64,000 bases of DNA from Ilyonectria destructans (Eukaryota; Ascomycota; Sordariomycetes; Hypocreales; Nectriaceae): NCBI GenBank assembly GCA_020740775.1, contig JAHEWK010000002.1, positions 3,596,001 through 3,660,000 of the forward strand, written 5' to 3'. The notes beneath the pieces are model-generated. The model saw only the letters and a program-made list of their open reading frames with translations, made no database searches and was not told the DNA's origin. A program made the position numbers and the translations under genes. Of the stretch, positions 9,863-20,183 are shown piece after piece. How positions within the stretch are numbered: the first letter of the stretch is position 1; the number at the start of each line of letters is the position of its first letter.

Positions 9863-12604
9863 ATGGACTCATATTTTACGGTTGACGGCCTCCAAAAATG
9901 CGCCTGGGAGATCAGCGAGGTGATACGGAACTCTCCCAGGTGTCCACACGCCTCTCAGCGGCGCCCAAACAAAGCAACAAACGAACTATGTGGCACTTGT
10001 TTGAGCATCCAAACAAAGTTGGGGATGATCTCGTTTCAACTAGAATCTGACCCAGGGGCAGTCTTTGACCCCGACATTAAAAGGACGGCACTGGAAATTT
10101 GGGAGATCCTGGAGGACATGTGTTCAGTAAGTCATGGTTTATGCAAACATTATGCTTGGAAATCACGTTTGCTAACGTCCTTCGGCCAGTGGTCGCGACC
10201 TTTCAATACTACCTATGGATTAATACGGCAGGGCAAACAACCATTTACTAGCCTCCTCAGGCTCGTGGAGGATGAAAGCCATCACGAAATTCTTCGCAGT
10301 AACATCATGTCTTATCTGAGGCAACCATCGTTCGTTGTAGAGGGCTTGATTGCAAAGTGTGGGGAGCTATCAGCTAAGTTGCAGACGGATGACTCGGAAG
10401 ACGTTATCGAAATTCCTTGCCCCGAGGATCATGGCCGTGCTCACAAGGAGTTGTTTCATATGCTTTCAGAATACACAGTCTGCGAGTCTTGTCTTTTGAA
10501 CTCAGGTCCCAAAGAAACAGCCTCTTCTCACCCCACAAGATTATACCTGACAGGCCCAACGAAAAGTGAAGATGACCTAGTGGGGTTCGACATAATCGTG
10601 TCATCTGTCGACAGCAAATCGTGGCAGGATCTCTACATCAAGGTTTCGACGTATGTATATGCGTTTTCAAAAGGATAAGAGTTGTGGACTAAACATACCT
10701 ACAGATCGACCAAAAAGCGAGTAGGATTTAGAAACAACAATGGGGAGATCGACCAAAGCTCTTGTCAGCTGACTCATACAAAGAGAGAGCAGCTGCAACG
10801 ATTTTGCGATATTTTCAAAGAAGATGACGGGTGCCGTCTCACTTTTGAGCTTGAAAATAGGGTCTTGTTCCGGCTAGATGCTGAGATGTTGAAACATCGA
10901 ACATCCTCGGGCAAAGGGCTGTCTCTGGCAGATGTCCTACAGCAATACACTCTGAAAGTCGAAGAGAAACTTGCTCTAGCCCACATCATATCGTCAGCAT
11001 TTTGGCAGTTCTACGACTCCCAGATCATGAACCGGGCATGGAACAGCCACAACATCTGGTTCATGCCTCAGCCCGATCTGCACGACGACTCCGAGCTTCT
11101 CCCGTTGAAGGCGTACATCTCCTTTGACCCAGAGGCTTCTGAATGTGACTCTGATGCGTGTGAATTTACAGCAACGGTGGGACTTGTTCACAGGTGCCCC
11201 CGAATTCAAGCTTTGGCCAGATTACTTCTGGAAATCGGACTTGGAAGGCACTTTGCGCAAAGGACGTTTGATCGCGGCACCCGGTTGCTCAACTTTCGTT
11301 ACTCAGAGGCTGCTCAATATTTAGAAGAGCTGAAAGGAGTAAAATGGGAAAACTTTGCCCACAAGTACATCTTCACTGATGCTGTGGATGATTGTCTCAC
11401 ACTCGAGGGTTTGATGGGCAAGGAGAAACTATCGGGCATCGAAGATTCACATATCCTCCGGAGACAACTACTACACGAAAAGGTTGTGTCGCGACTACAG
11501 TGGCTCAGCAGGGCTTTCCGAGGACCTAGCGACAGAATGAGATACCTCTCCACCAAGCAGCTCGTGAATGACAGCTGTCAGACAAACGGGCACAACCTGT
11601 CGCCGGTGGAGCAGAAGAAGTCGTTCAATTCCGAAAAGCGAATACGTCCAAAGAGTCGACTTGAGTTTGATATTGGGATACTCTGCGCTCTCACTATCGA
11701 GGCCGATGCTGTTGTGGCTCTCTTCGACCACAACTGGGACGATGAGCCGAGTTACGGCAAAGCTCGTGGAGATCCTAACGCCTACTCTACAGGTTCCATC
11801 GGCCGTCACAATGTCGTGCTCACCCACATGCCCGGTATGGGGAAGGGAAGTGCTGCGACTGTAGCAGCGCATTGTTTCAACAGCTTTCCGAAAATCAAGC
11901 TTGCAATTGTTGTGGGTATCTGTGGCGTGGTGCCCTTTGCGCCGGAGAGCGGAGACGAAATCATCTTAGGCGACGTCATTGTGAGCGAAGGCATCGTCCA
12001 ATACGACCTTGGACGCCGGTGGCCTGAGCATTTCGCTCGCAAAGATACCCTTCAGGAGTCATTGGCGAGGCCACACGCCGAAATTCGCTCGATCTTGGCG
12101 AAACTAAAGGGCCACCGCAATAAGAACGGGCTGCGAAACGAGATGATGACCCATCTTGATAAGTTGCAGAATGAGTCGGACCTCAAAGCAGAATACCCGG
12201 GTTCACCGAATGACACACTGTTTGAGGCGTCATACCGACATATTCAAGATCATCTTGCGTGCCAAGACGGAGGGTGTCAAGGCAAGCTAGTTCGCCGCCG
12301 TCGACTCCTTCAAGGAGCAACACAGCCTGCAATCCATTTCGGTCTCATGGCGTCGGGTGATACAGTCATGAAGTCTGGCGAAGATCGAGACTCAATAGCA
12401 AAACGAGAGAATATTCTTGCCTTTGAGATGGAGGGCGCTGGCGTGTGGGAAACGTTCCCTCGCTGTCTAGTCATCAAGGGTGCTTGCGACTATGCGGACA
12501 GTCACAAGACAAAGATATGGCAGCCGTATGCAGCGGCAACAGCGGCAGCATGCACAAAAGCATTCTTACGCCATTGGATGCCATCAACAACAAGTAGTCA
12601 ATAA
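9863..12604 (+). CDS. DUF7580-like protein with C-terminal nucleoside phosphorylase domain
   Basis: Exons 9863-10126, 10190-10650 and 10705-12604 give 874 residues. Intron 2 (10651-10704) is required. Intron 1 is 63 bp, in frame and open, but has GTAAGT, GCTAAC and CCAG, so I splice it; retention would add 21 residues. The first half resembles the fungal DUF7580 family (helical, with the block EEKLALAHIISSAFWQFYD). From about residue 560 the protein is a PNP_UDP_1 phosphorylase-fold domain: FDIGILCALTIEADAV, HMPGMGKGSAATVA, GICGVVP and FEMEGAGVWE, the last being the ribose-binding Met-Glu motif of the fold. In fungi this fold is a frequent effector domain of NLR proteins, usually N-terminal. 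There is no NACHT or NB-ARC here. I infer a stress or self/non-self sensor-type role rather than plain salvage. Confidence 0.8.
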
Positions 12605-13333
12605 TGATATGGCAGTTGGGGTCTTGATGAGGTTGGTCGAAATTAGAAGCAGTAGGGCTTTCCCACACACACTACTGTTGTGTCTCGGTATTTAGACAAA
12701 ACTACTTTTTTGTTCAAGTCCCATATATTAGACTTTGTATTGTTATCGTTTTAGAAAACCTCGTTTTAAAATCTGGCAAACCTAATCATGTGGTCAATCA
12801 ATTTATCGTAAGGAATTCAGTCACAAAGAAAGAGATCATCAAGGGGGCAATATTCTCAGGACTACTAAAGAAGCCAGGCAAGGCTCACGGTATCCCAAAT
12901 TAAACTCTTAAGCTGAGCCGTATATATCTCCTTAATTCCATGATAGAAATGGGAAATCGCGCTGGGTATCCACTACGTCTGGTCTTAAAAGCTGACATAA
13001 CTGATTGCTGGGTCACAGAATCCATAGAGCTCAGACAGTAATACTCGAATAACCAGACTTTGCGAGCGCTAGATTCAGTTCCACCTAGCTGGGATTTGGG
13101 TTATTTACATCATAAGACATAACTCTCGACCCAGATGTAGACGCAGGAGGGGAAATCTTGGATGTCTGTTTTGGAGTCGCGTATTTGGTGTTCAACCGCG
13201 AAGGGGCGGATGAGTTACGCGTCGGACTGGTACAGATCACATGGTCTTAAGGAGGACTTTCAATTTTATCACCATCGTGCCACTAGGTAAGTCCCGACAT
13301 CTCTTTGCACTAAATCTCCGTGATGCAGTCTGT
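12605..13333. other. Intergenic, nothing recognised
   Basis: AT-leaning sequence with no credible open frame. It lies between the 3' end of the phosphorylase-domain gene and the solo terminal repeat. Confidence 0.5.
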
Positions 13334-13411
13334 CAGACGGAGATATGGACCACAATAACGCTACCGACAACAGGAGTGATCATTCCCTTTTGCCGTAGCG
13401 GTATTGTGACA
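13334..13411 (+). repeat. Solo copy of the 78 bp terminal repeat
   Basis: It starts CAGACGGAGATATGGA and has the same length as the repeats bounding the element at 401-1531, with the 30 bp core intact. No inverted partner was found nearby. It is either the scar of a deleted element or one end of a broken copy. It lies only 23 bp from the stop codon of the neighbouring APH-fold gene. Confidence 0.8.
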
Positions 13412-13434
13412 CAGTCACACAGATCGAAAGTCGT

Positions 13435-14673
13435 CTAGAAGAGCGGCATGGTGCCGTATACCTCCCTCAGCTGTTCCCAAGTAACACTATTTCCGTAGAT
13501 AAGTTTTGCGATCATCTTGCCAGCCCAAAGGCTTCCTCTTGGCGAAGCCATGTACTGACGATGGGTGACCTCCGCACTCTTAGAAACCATATAGGTGGAA
13601 AGGAGAGTAAGATTCGGGCTCAGCGTCATATCTGCCTCCGGATTATCCAGGGGCGGCCTCTTGTCTTGATCTTTCTCCATTTCCTTTATGGACTGCACAA
13701 CGAGATTCTTCAGCTCGACAATGGGTTGATTCTCCTCATCTGATAACCCTGGGAAGGTGATAAATTCTGGGCAGACTGATAACTGCTCTAGAGGGGCAGC
13801 CTGGGCACTGCTCCAATCAATAATTCCCGTCAGGTTGTATTCGTTGTCAAAGAGCATATTGCCAAAATGCAGGTCGAGATGACACAGGGGAAAAGGGCCT
13901 CGAACTCTATCCTCAACGATGATTTGGGTCAGAGCCGTTTTCAGCACCCAACATGCCGTCAGCCAGTCTGAGTCATCTGGATGCATGGCCATTATTTCTC
14001 GGTTCTCGTCCTGTCTCTGGTTGTAGAAATATTCGAACGAAGTTTCCAGAGGGCCAGGCGAAGAGTGCCAGGCCATGGCCATGATCTCGACGGGTTGATC
14101 AGCATTCTCTCCACACCAAAGGCGCCCAATGCGGCTGAATGTCAGATTCTGGAGTTCCGCGAAGACATTTGCAAGCTGCTTGGCTACTTTGCCATGGTAT
14201 TGGCGAGGTATAGTTGTCGCCAGCCCATTCGGGAGGCTGCGGCCACCTAAGTACTCCACGAAAACGTACGGGTGCCCAAAGGGTTGGTCTGCGGACATCT
14301 CAAAGTCAAAAACCCGAGGGATTGGGATGGTGGTATGTTTTTGAATTATCCTCATTGTAGCAATCTCGCTGAGCATCGACGTTTTGTCGCCGTCATCGAG
14401 GGCTTGATGCGGGATCCGAGCGATCCAGTACACATTGTCTGAAAATGCAAGTTCCAGGACCAGATTATTAAAACCAGATGTAAAATGCGTCAGATTGACG
14501 CTACACTCAACGTGGGCAGGCAAGTTCGGTTGATGCCTCCTCCGCGACTCTATTCCGCGTGTCTTCAGATATTCGAAGTTTGCCGAGGAAAGGAGGAGCT
14601 GGATTCGCTTGTATTTGTCCGACTCTGAATTCAGGCCGGCAAAACCTGTCCAGTGGTCGCTTGGTTTTTCCAT
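13435..14673 (-). CDS. APH-fold (aminoglycoside phosphotransferase-like) kinase
   Basis: One exon of 412 residues. The first ATG of the frame is at 14673. The catalytic Brenner-type motif HLDLHFGNMLFD and the metal-binding GIIDWSSA identify the APH/choline-kinase fold, and an N-lobe segment (YWIARIPHQ) precedes them. Fungal genomes carry large, mostly uncharacterised families of such proteins, which phosphorylate small molecules, so substrate and pathway are unknown. No signal peptide or membrane segment is visible. The gene ends 23 bp from the solo terminal repeat, so its 3' flank is shaped by that element. Confidence 0.9.
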   Translation of the reverse strand: MEKPSDHWTGFAGLNSESDKYKRIQLLLSSANFEYLKTRGIESRRRHQPNLPAHVECSVNLTHFTSGFNNLVLELAFSDNVYWIARIPHQALDDGDKTSMLSEIATMRIIQKHTTIPIPRVFDFEMSADQPFGHPYVFVEYLGGRSLPNGLATTIPRQYHGKVAKQLANVFAELQNLTFSRIGRLWCGENADQPVEIMAMAWHSSPGPLETSFEYFYNQRQDENREIMAMHPDDSDWLTACWVLKTALTQIIVEDRVRGPFPLCHLDLHFGNMLFDNEYNLTGIIDWSSAQAAPLEQLSVCPEFITFPGLSDEENQPIVELKNLVVQSIKEMEKDQDKRPPLDNPEADMTLSPNLTLLSTYMVSKSAEVTHRQYMASPRGSLWAGKMIAKLIYGNSVTWEQLREVYGTMPLF

Positions 14674-15857
14674 TTGGTCGGACAACTTCGGCACTCAGCT
14701 GGAGGCGACAGTTCGGCAGAGAGCTCGCAGAGTTGTGGGGTTGAGACCGAGGGCGGTTGCTCCGTTCCGTAGTCACTCCGCAAAGAGGAGCCCCGCGGCT
14801 ACTAATCTGAGGACTGAGATTGAGTTCTTTAATTGGCCACGCAAGAACACGGCCCACACCTTTAGCCATCATGGAGACCGACGCAAGCGCCGACGAGCGA
14901 GAATTAGTCTCTGGGCCACCGTCTTGGATTTGGTCTCGGCTGGGCAACCTGATTCCAGATCTCGGCCTGATTTTATCAGGTCGGGGGAACCGACAAGAAG
15001 GTCTCCGGTTCTCAAGCCTGGGTCGGGGGACTGGAGTTGGTGCATGCACACGTAATACATGCCGGCGAGTCGCCATCCCGAGTACCGCTTACGACTTAAT
15101 CAATCAATCCCTGTCAAAAGCAGGAGCACGCCGAGGCAAGCTTATTGCTCCAAGGGAGCCGTGTCATTGATTAGAGAGCTCGCCGCCAGTACGCCTTGGT
15201 TCGAAGTTAGTACTTGCTTCAAGAGAATCATGCCTTCCGTCAATCGTATACAGTTCATCTTTAGGCATGCATCATACCGTGCGAGCCTTACGGCTTGGGG
15301 CCATGTCAGCTCCCACTCCCGAAGCTTCACATTCAGTTATCTTATAGTAGCAACCAATGAGGGTATATCTGCTTTGGCAACCTTAAATTCTGGTCCCTGA
15401 GCTCCGCATTGGCTTCCAACATGGTAGACTTTGGTCAGTGCCGTGTGTACTAGGTCGTAGAGAGCAAATTTCTTAGTCTAGTGATATCGTAGGAGGCGCG
15501 TCTGGGTTCAAACCGTGGTGATGAGATTTGAGTATTAATACCACAACAAGATCTAAGAACAACTAAGAGTAAAAATGAGGCCTCTCCAAGGAGGAATTCA
15601 AGTCTAAATACCAGTCAGAGATGTCACATCCTGGCCACGGCCCGGTGCAGGATAAAGTTAGGCCCATGTTTTTCCGGACCAATTTTTTAATTGTAAAATA
15701 AGTATTTATATATTCTGTTCCGTATTCTTATTTTTATTAAAATTAAAATCCTTTTCACTTAAGTTTATTAAACCTCTATTATTTAGAAGATAGTTAAATT
15801 ATTTTAAAAAAAATATTATGTCGAATCGGTTTTTTTTACTGTCAACTTCATTTAATA
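14674..15857. other. Intergenic with an AT-rich end
   Basis: No gene is supported. A tRNA-like promoter arrangement lies near 15468-15530 and is listed separately. From about 15690 to 15850 the sequence becomes strongly AT-rich with A and T runs, like RIP-mutated DNA. Confidence 0.5.
15468..15530 (+). other. Possible tRNA-derived fragment (A box and B box)
   Basis: TTAGTCTAGTGATATC resembles a tRNA A box and TGGGTTCAAACC, about 27 nt downstream, a B box. The boxes are closer than in a normal tRNA and no cloverleaf with a matched acceptor stem can be drawn. It could be a truncated tRNA gene or the head of a short SINE; chance is also possible. Confidence 0.25.
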
Positions 15858-16928
15858 TCAATCTTCATTTAAGAAATTTAAAAACTCATCATCATCTAGA
15901 AAATCGGATTCAGGCTCCGAGTCCTCCTTAACAGTCTTGCCATCCGCCTCCCACGCCATATCATCATCCAGTATCATGATCTTACCACTTGAGACGTCCA
16001 GCGACTGTGTTTCAAATTGCGGAAGTGAATGAGTCAGGATCCTCACGGTTTTAGGGGACGCCATTCGGGCCACGAGAGCTTCTGCCCGTTCCTGTATGTC
16101 CGCTTTCAGTTGAAGCAATCCTCCACCAGGGGGACCGCACTCTCTGGAGTGAGCCGCCGACGTTATCCCCGGTAAGTCCATGGTCAGACTCAGGTTGATG
16201 ACTGCCACGCTCAGGCGTAGATTTTCATTAGGGTCTCGAGGCTTCAAAACATCGGGGCAGATGCTGCGCATGCGTACGTGAAGGGTTCTAAGAGTGCAAA
16301 GAAGGGCACCGATAGCTGGACAAATATGACCGCTGTTCCCTTGCTCTCTTGGTGAAACCAGAAAGCTGGCAGATAGATCTAGCACTAGAACGCTCAGATT
16401 CTTCACTGAAAGTAGGGCTTTCATCGTGGGTAGTGAGAGGTAATCCTCGGGACTGTCGACGGGCTCAGGAGAGGGGGAGCTCCAGGCTCGTATGCGTAAG
16501 ATACGTAACCTGCGAGATTGTTGGGCTATAATGGCAAGCTGGGCGAGGTCATTATCTAGGACTTGAATCCAGGCCTCGACCGGATTGTCTGTCGGAGCCT
16601 CATTCGGGGCGGGAGCCTTCAAACCATTCGACTCCTGCGGATATTCTTGAGGATAGAATGTGGAGATGGAGGCTTGGTATCCCCTTAGTTTAAGGTCTAG
16701 GGTTTCCAAGTTGTCTTTGAGCGGAGATGGGCTTTTCGTATCCCCAGAGGATATTAACATTCGCAGCGTGTCTTGAGAAAGTGTGATGCTATTGTAGCAC
16801 GCAGGGTGAGCGAATTCGAACCACTGCTTGCAGACTGTGAGGCGGCCTAAATCCTCGCGGTAAAAAGACGAGCCGAGATAATCAAATATTTGTCTTAGAG
16901 TCTCGGGGGGCAATTTTAGGAGTGACAT
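15858..16928 (-). CDS. F-box protein
   Basis: A single exon of 356 residues starting at MSLLKLPPETLRQIFDYL, an F-box opening (LPPETLxxIFxYL, then KQWFEFAHPACYNSITL). Frame-open sequence upstream of this ATG is less F-box-like and was left out. The middle has leucine-spaced segments (RILRIRAW, LSVLVLDLSA, LRTLHVRM), and the C terminus is acidic. Known F-box proteins bring substrates to an SCF (Skp1-cullin) ubiquitin ligase; the substrate here is unknown. An AT-rich block begins just past the stop codon. Confidence 0.85.
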   Translation of the reverse strand: MSLLKLPPETLRQIFDYLGSSFYREDLGRLTVCKQWFEFAHPACYNSITLSQDTLRMLISSGDTKSPSPLKDNLETLDLKLRGYQASISTFYPQEYPQESNGLKAPAPNEAPTDNPVEAWIQVLDNDLAQLAIIAQQSRRLRILRIRAWSSPSPEPVDSPEDYLSLPTMKALLSVKNLSVLVLDLSASFLVSPREQGNSGHICPAIGALLCTLRTLHVRMRSICPDVLKPRDPNENLRLSVAVINLSLTMDLPGITSAAHSRECGPPGGGLLQLKADIQERAEALVARMASPKTVRILTHSLPQFETQSLDVSSGKIMILDDDMAWEADGKTVKEDSEPESDFLDDDEFLNFLNED

Positions 16929-17568
16929 TGTGACAACTAAGTAACCGGAGGTGTAATAAGTTGCGCGGTAGAGAAAGCAGCGCGTATCAAAGAGCAACGC
17001 ATAACGCGGATCTCTCAGAATGTGTTGTGACAACCCAGGTTGGAGAGGCGGTCGGAATTGGCAGAACGATAAAGGCCCACTCCTTTTCTCCAATTACAGA
17101 GAGATTGTGCTTACAATTTTGAGTACGCATTGCTATTCGCAGGTAAAAACCACATGACCCCACTCTTTTCCGCCTGCATTTGGCACCGTCCGTCATGTCA
17201 AAATTACAGTGAACAATGAGTGAATTCTAAAGCTATCAACACAACACATCGGCCTGCGAGCCCGGCTGCAGCCAAATGATTTAAAAAACACATTCCTGTA
17301 GTTTCCCCCAAAAAAATCGTAAATTTAAGCCAGCCCGGCTGTTATTCCGGCAGCTGTCAGAGCAGCTGCCACCGCAACTGTCAGTAACTCCTTGGCTGCT
17401 GTGTGGGCCGCTGTGATGGTCACATTGGTCAGCACGAACTGAGGGATTCTCCAGATGAATCGTTGGCTGCGGACCTTAATGATTCTTTTCCTAATGTGTT
17501 ACTATGATATATCTAATGATATAGAAAGAGATAAGAACAAATGGCGGTACCGAGCTATTGAGCAAATA
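16929..17568. other. Intergenic, nothing firm
   Basis: An Ala/Thr-rich minus-strand frame around 17330-17460 was considered and rejected for lack of a start or exon partner. The rest shows no gene. Confidence 0.45.
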
Positions 17569-18955
17569 CTAAGACTTATGTACCAAGATGTCCTCTGTAC
17601 TCGAGGCACCGCCAACATTTTTCGACGCGCCGTACTCAACGTGAAACTCATCTACGACAACTACGCCGTGACTTGGTTCATCGCCAGTTGGCTGTTGTGA
17701 ACGGCCGATACTATGCAGCTGATACCCATGGCTTACATTGTCACCCCTCCACCGATTGTAACTATGGCTATTGTCGACGTTATCGGGGTATGATGATTTC
17801 GGTTGGCTCGTTCCCGAGACAAATTTTGCAAGCCAGGGGATATGTTTGCGAACAAAAGGCTTCAGGTGAGCGAGGCAATTGCAGATGATGCCCGTATTCA
17901 TCTCGATGCAGCTCCAGAGGGAAGTTGAAGCCTGCGTCCAGGTAATATCGGGATTTTTCTGCATCTTTTGAACATAGCCGAAGCGTATACAAGAAACGAT
18001 TACGACTCTGGTTATTGAAGATGTATTAGCTGCGTGTGAAACCATGGGATTGTAAGGATCAGGAAAAGGTCAAGGCACTCACGCAGAGCCAAGGGCAAGA
18101 AGAAAGCCAACGGTGATTCTTTGCTTCAGAGGCATGTTCAAGCGATGAATCGTGGGAATCGGAAGGACAATAACTATGGCGTCACTGACAATATTGAGGA
18201 TCGCCTGAGATATAGTTAGGTTGACGACGCAGGTGCCGGTGCCTGGCTTTAGAGGATGACAGGGTCCAGCCAATAGTATCGTGAAGACAAGGGTGTATAT
18301 AACGAGGCTGGCGGCGACAGCGTAGAGGGCGAAGTGGAACCCCTGGTTAGGGATAAGGTGGTGGTAAAGCACGAGAATAGCCAGCTTGGCAAGCGTAGGA
18401 GGCCAAACATAAGTGAGCCCGAGGACGAGGAGAAGCTGTTCAAGGGCAAACGCCGATTGTCAGTATGTTTTGAATCGAGGTGGATATGCAAACGAGGAAC
18501 TTTACGTTAAGATACCCTTTAACATCCGTCGCCCTGACATCCCACAGATGCTTCCCGAAGCCGGAAGGAATCACTACATTTCGCGTTAGTAGTTCGCTTC
18601 AAATTGGCGTTTCGGGCCATCTGGTGGTCAAGCGAGTTTCTCTCGCGAACCACGTTCACGTACCCAGGATAACGCCTATAAAGAAGCCCAGGGACCCACC
18701 CCACGACAAGATAATCAGGGCTACGACCGACGTTAGCAATTCAGCCAGCACCTATGCAGGGACCAACTCGCGTATATCCCAGTCCAGTCTGCGGACAACA
18801 ACAGAGGCGCAATAGAGGCGCAGAGCCAAGGTTACGGTGGCGATGGCGAAGGTACACGAGTAAACAATAACGACGGTGCGCTGGAGCGAGGTCCTCCCGT
18901 CAAAGTCCGGTGTCACGCCCTCGGGCGGAGGCATTGCGCCGACATCCTGCGACAT
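17569..18955 (-). CDS. SAT4-type rhodopsin-fold integral membrane protein
   Basis: Five exons (18955-18772, 18720-18664, 18573-18506, 18435-18083, 18007-17569) give 366 residues. Hydrophobic helices appear in the order expected for the fungal seven-helix family related to SAT4 and PTH11: VVIVYSCTFAIATVTLAL, ALYAVAASLVIYTLVFTILL and ILNIVSDAIVIVLPIPTI among others. Signature pieces are GFGKHLWDV, YHHLIPNQGFHF and NPDITWTQA. The C-terminal tail is hydrophilic. Intron 1 only fits the frame with a GC-AG pair (GCGAGT donor). The last intron uses acceptor CCAG after a GCTAATAC branch site; a nearer AG would give an early stop. Proteins of this family sit in fungal membranes and some act in surface sensing; no ligand can be proposed. 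Confidence 0.8.
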
Positions 18956-20183
18956 GTTGGCGACGTTGACCGACTTTCTGGGCGCGTGTCCCTGCTGCGT
19001 AGAAGCAGAGGAGCTTGGGCTGCGGAATTGAGGGGGAGCGTGATGTCAACCATGAGCAAACATGTCGAGGCATAAATGATGATGTTAAACAGCCTTGAAG
19101 TCAGCAGGCTCTGAGTCGTCGAATACGATTAATCAACTACGGTGGGTCTGGAATAAGAAGAAAAGGGGATGCTTGGTTGGCCCGGCTTGGCTACTTGAGG
19201 GAGCGTGTTTCGGCCCCATCCCCGACCTAGGCAAGCTGGTGGCTGAACTACGTAGTAGGTCGTTGGTGATCAGACGCTAAAGTCGAGGGTGTTGAAGGAG
19301 TGACCAACAGCATGTTACATGGTCTCTTAGCCAGGTCGTAAGCGAAAATCAGAGGATCACCCTTATACCGGCATTCGGCACAAAGCCCAGGGAAAATCCA
19401 GTCACGAAAGGTGAAGCTGCTGCGCTCTGTTTGCGGCGCAACAATGTCAGTAGACAGACAAGATATATACTTAACTTTGTATTTACACATACAAAGTCGT
19501 AAGTATGTTGGCAATATACGAAATATATTCCCTCGGTAATATGCGGGGCAAAGCCATGCACAGCATGACGTGGTGTCTCAAGAGTTTCTTGGTTCGTGTT
19601 GGTTCGGATTTGATCGCCGACGGACCGAGTTGGCAGTCTTTGAGCAACCAAGGGCGATCTGGTGCGCCCCATGGTGGTCAGAGCCAGCCTAGTCTGAGGT
19701 TTATCCTCAGCCCACCTAACTACTATTGGTTAGAACACGAATGAGTTTTAATTCCGTAGTTTGGATCGTCATGCTGACTGTTGCGGATCACACCATGTCC
19801 TGGCCGGAGCTTGTAGGAACCCCTGGGAGCGCCGGATATTGCGAGGTGATCCCCGGGCCGAGTCTCATTAGCGCCTTAATATAAGCCCCAAGCAGGGTAC
19901 ATGGCCCTGGGTCCCCGGACTCCGGGAGACCATCCGTCTTCCTAACGTTATGGCGGGGAGAAGGATTCGAGACCGGGTGGCTGAACGGCCACCCCAGCTC
20001 TTCGTGGACTTGGCCACCTCCCGTGTGTTGCAGTCTGACATCCACGCTGACTCGAACTGAGTCATGTTCAGATTTATGTACGAAGTACGAATAAATTTGG
20101 TAGGTAATATATCTAGAGACAAGACAAAACTACACTGGAGGGCAGCTAGAGAGTGAGTTAGACACCAGTTCCCTCCCACACCA
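18956..20183. other. Intergenic, no gene recognised
   Basis: Short open frames on both strands (for example minus 20045-19788) have no recognisable domain. The minus reading of 19600-20050 looks like non-coding repeat-type sequence, but I cannot match it to an element. Confidence 0.4.

Noticed and set aside
17330..17460. Ala/Thr-rich minus-strand frame ending near 17330
   Set aside because: No start codon, exon partner or family likeness was found. It could be decayed coding sequence but cannot be supported.
18029..18031. Apparent frameshift or stop in the rhodopsin-fold gene
   Set aside because: The nearest AG acceptor gives a stop, but the acceptor at 18008 after a GCTAATAC branch site restores the frame, so the gene is taken as intact.
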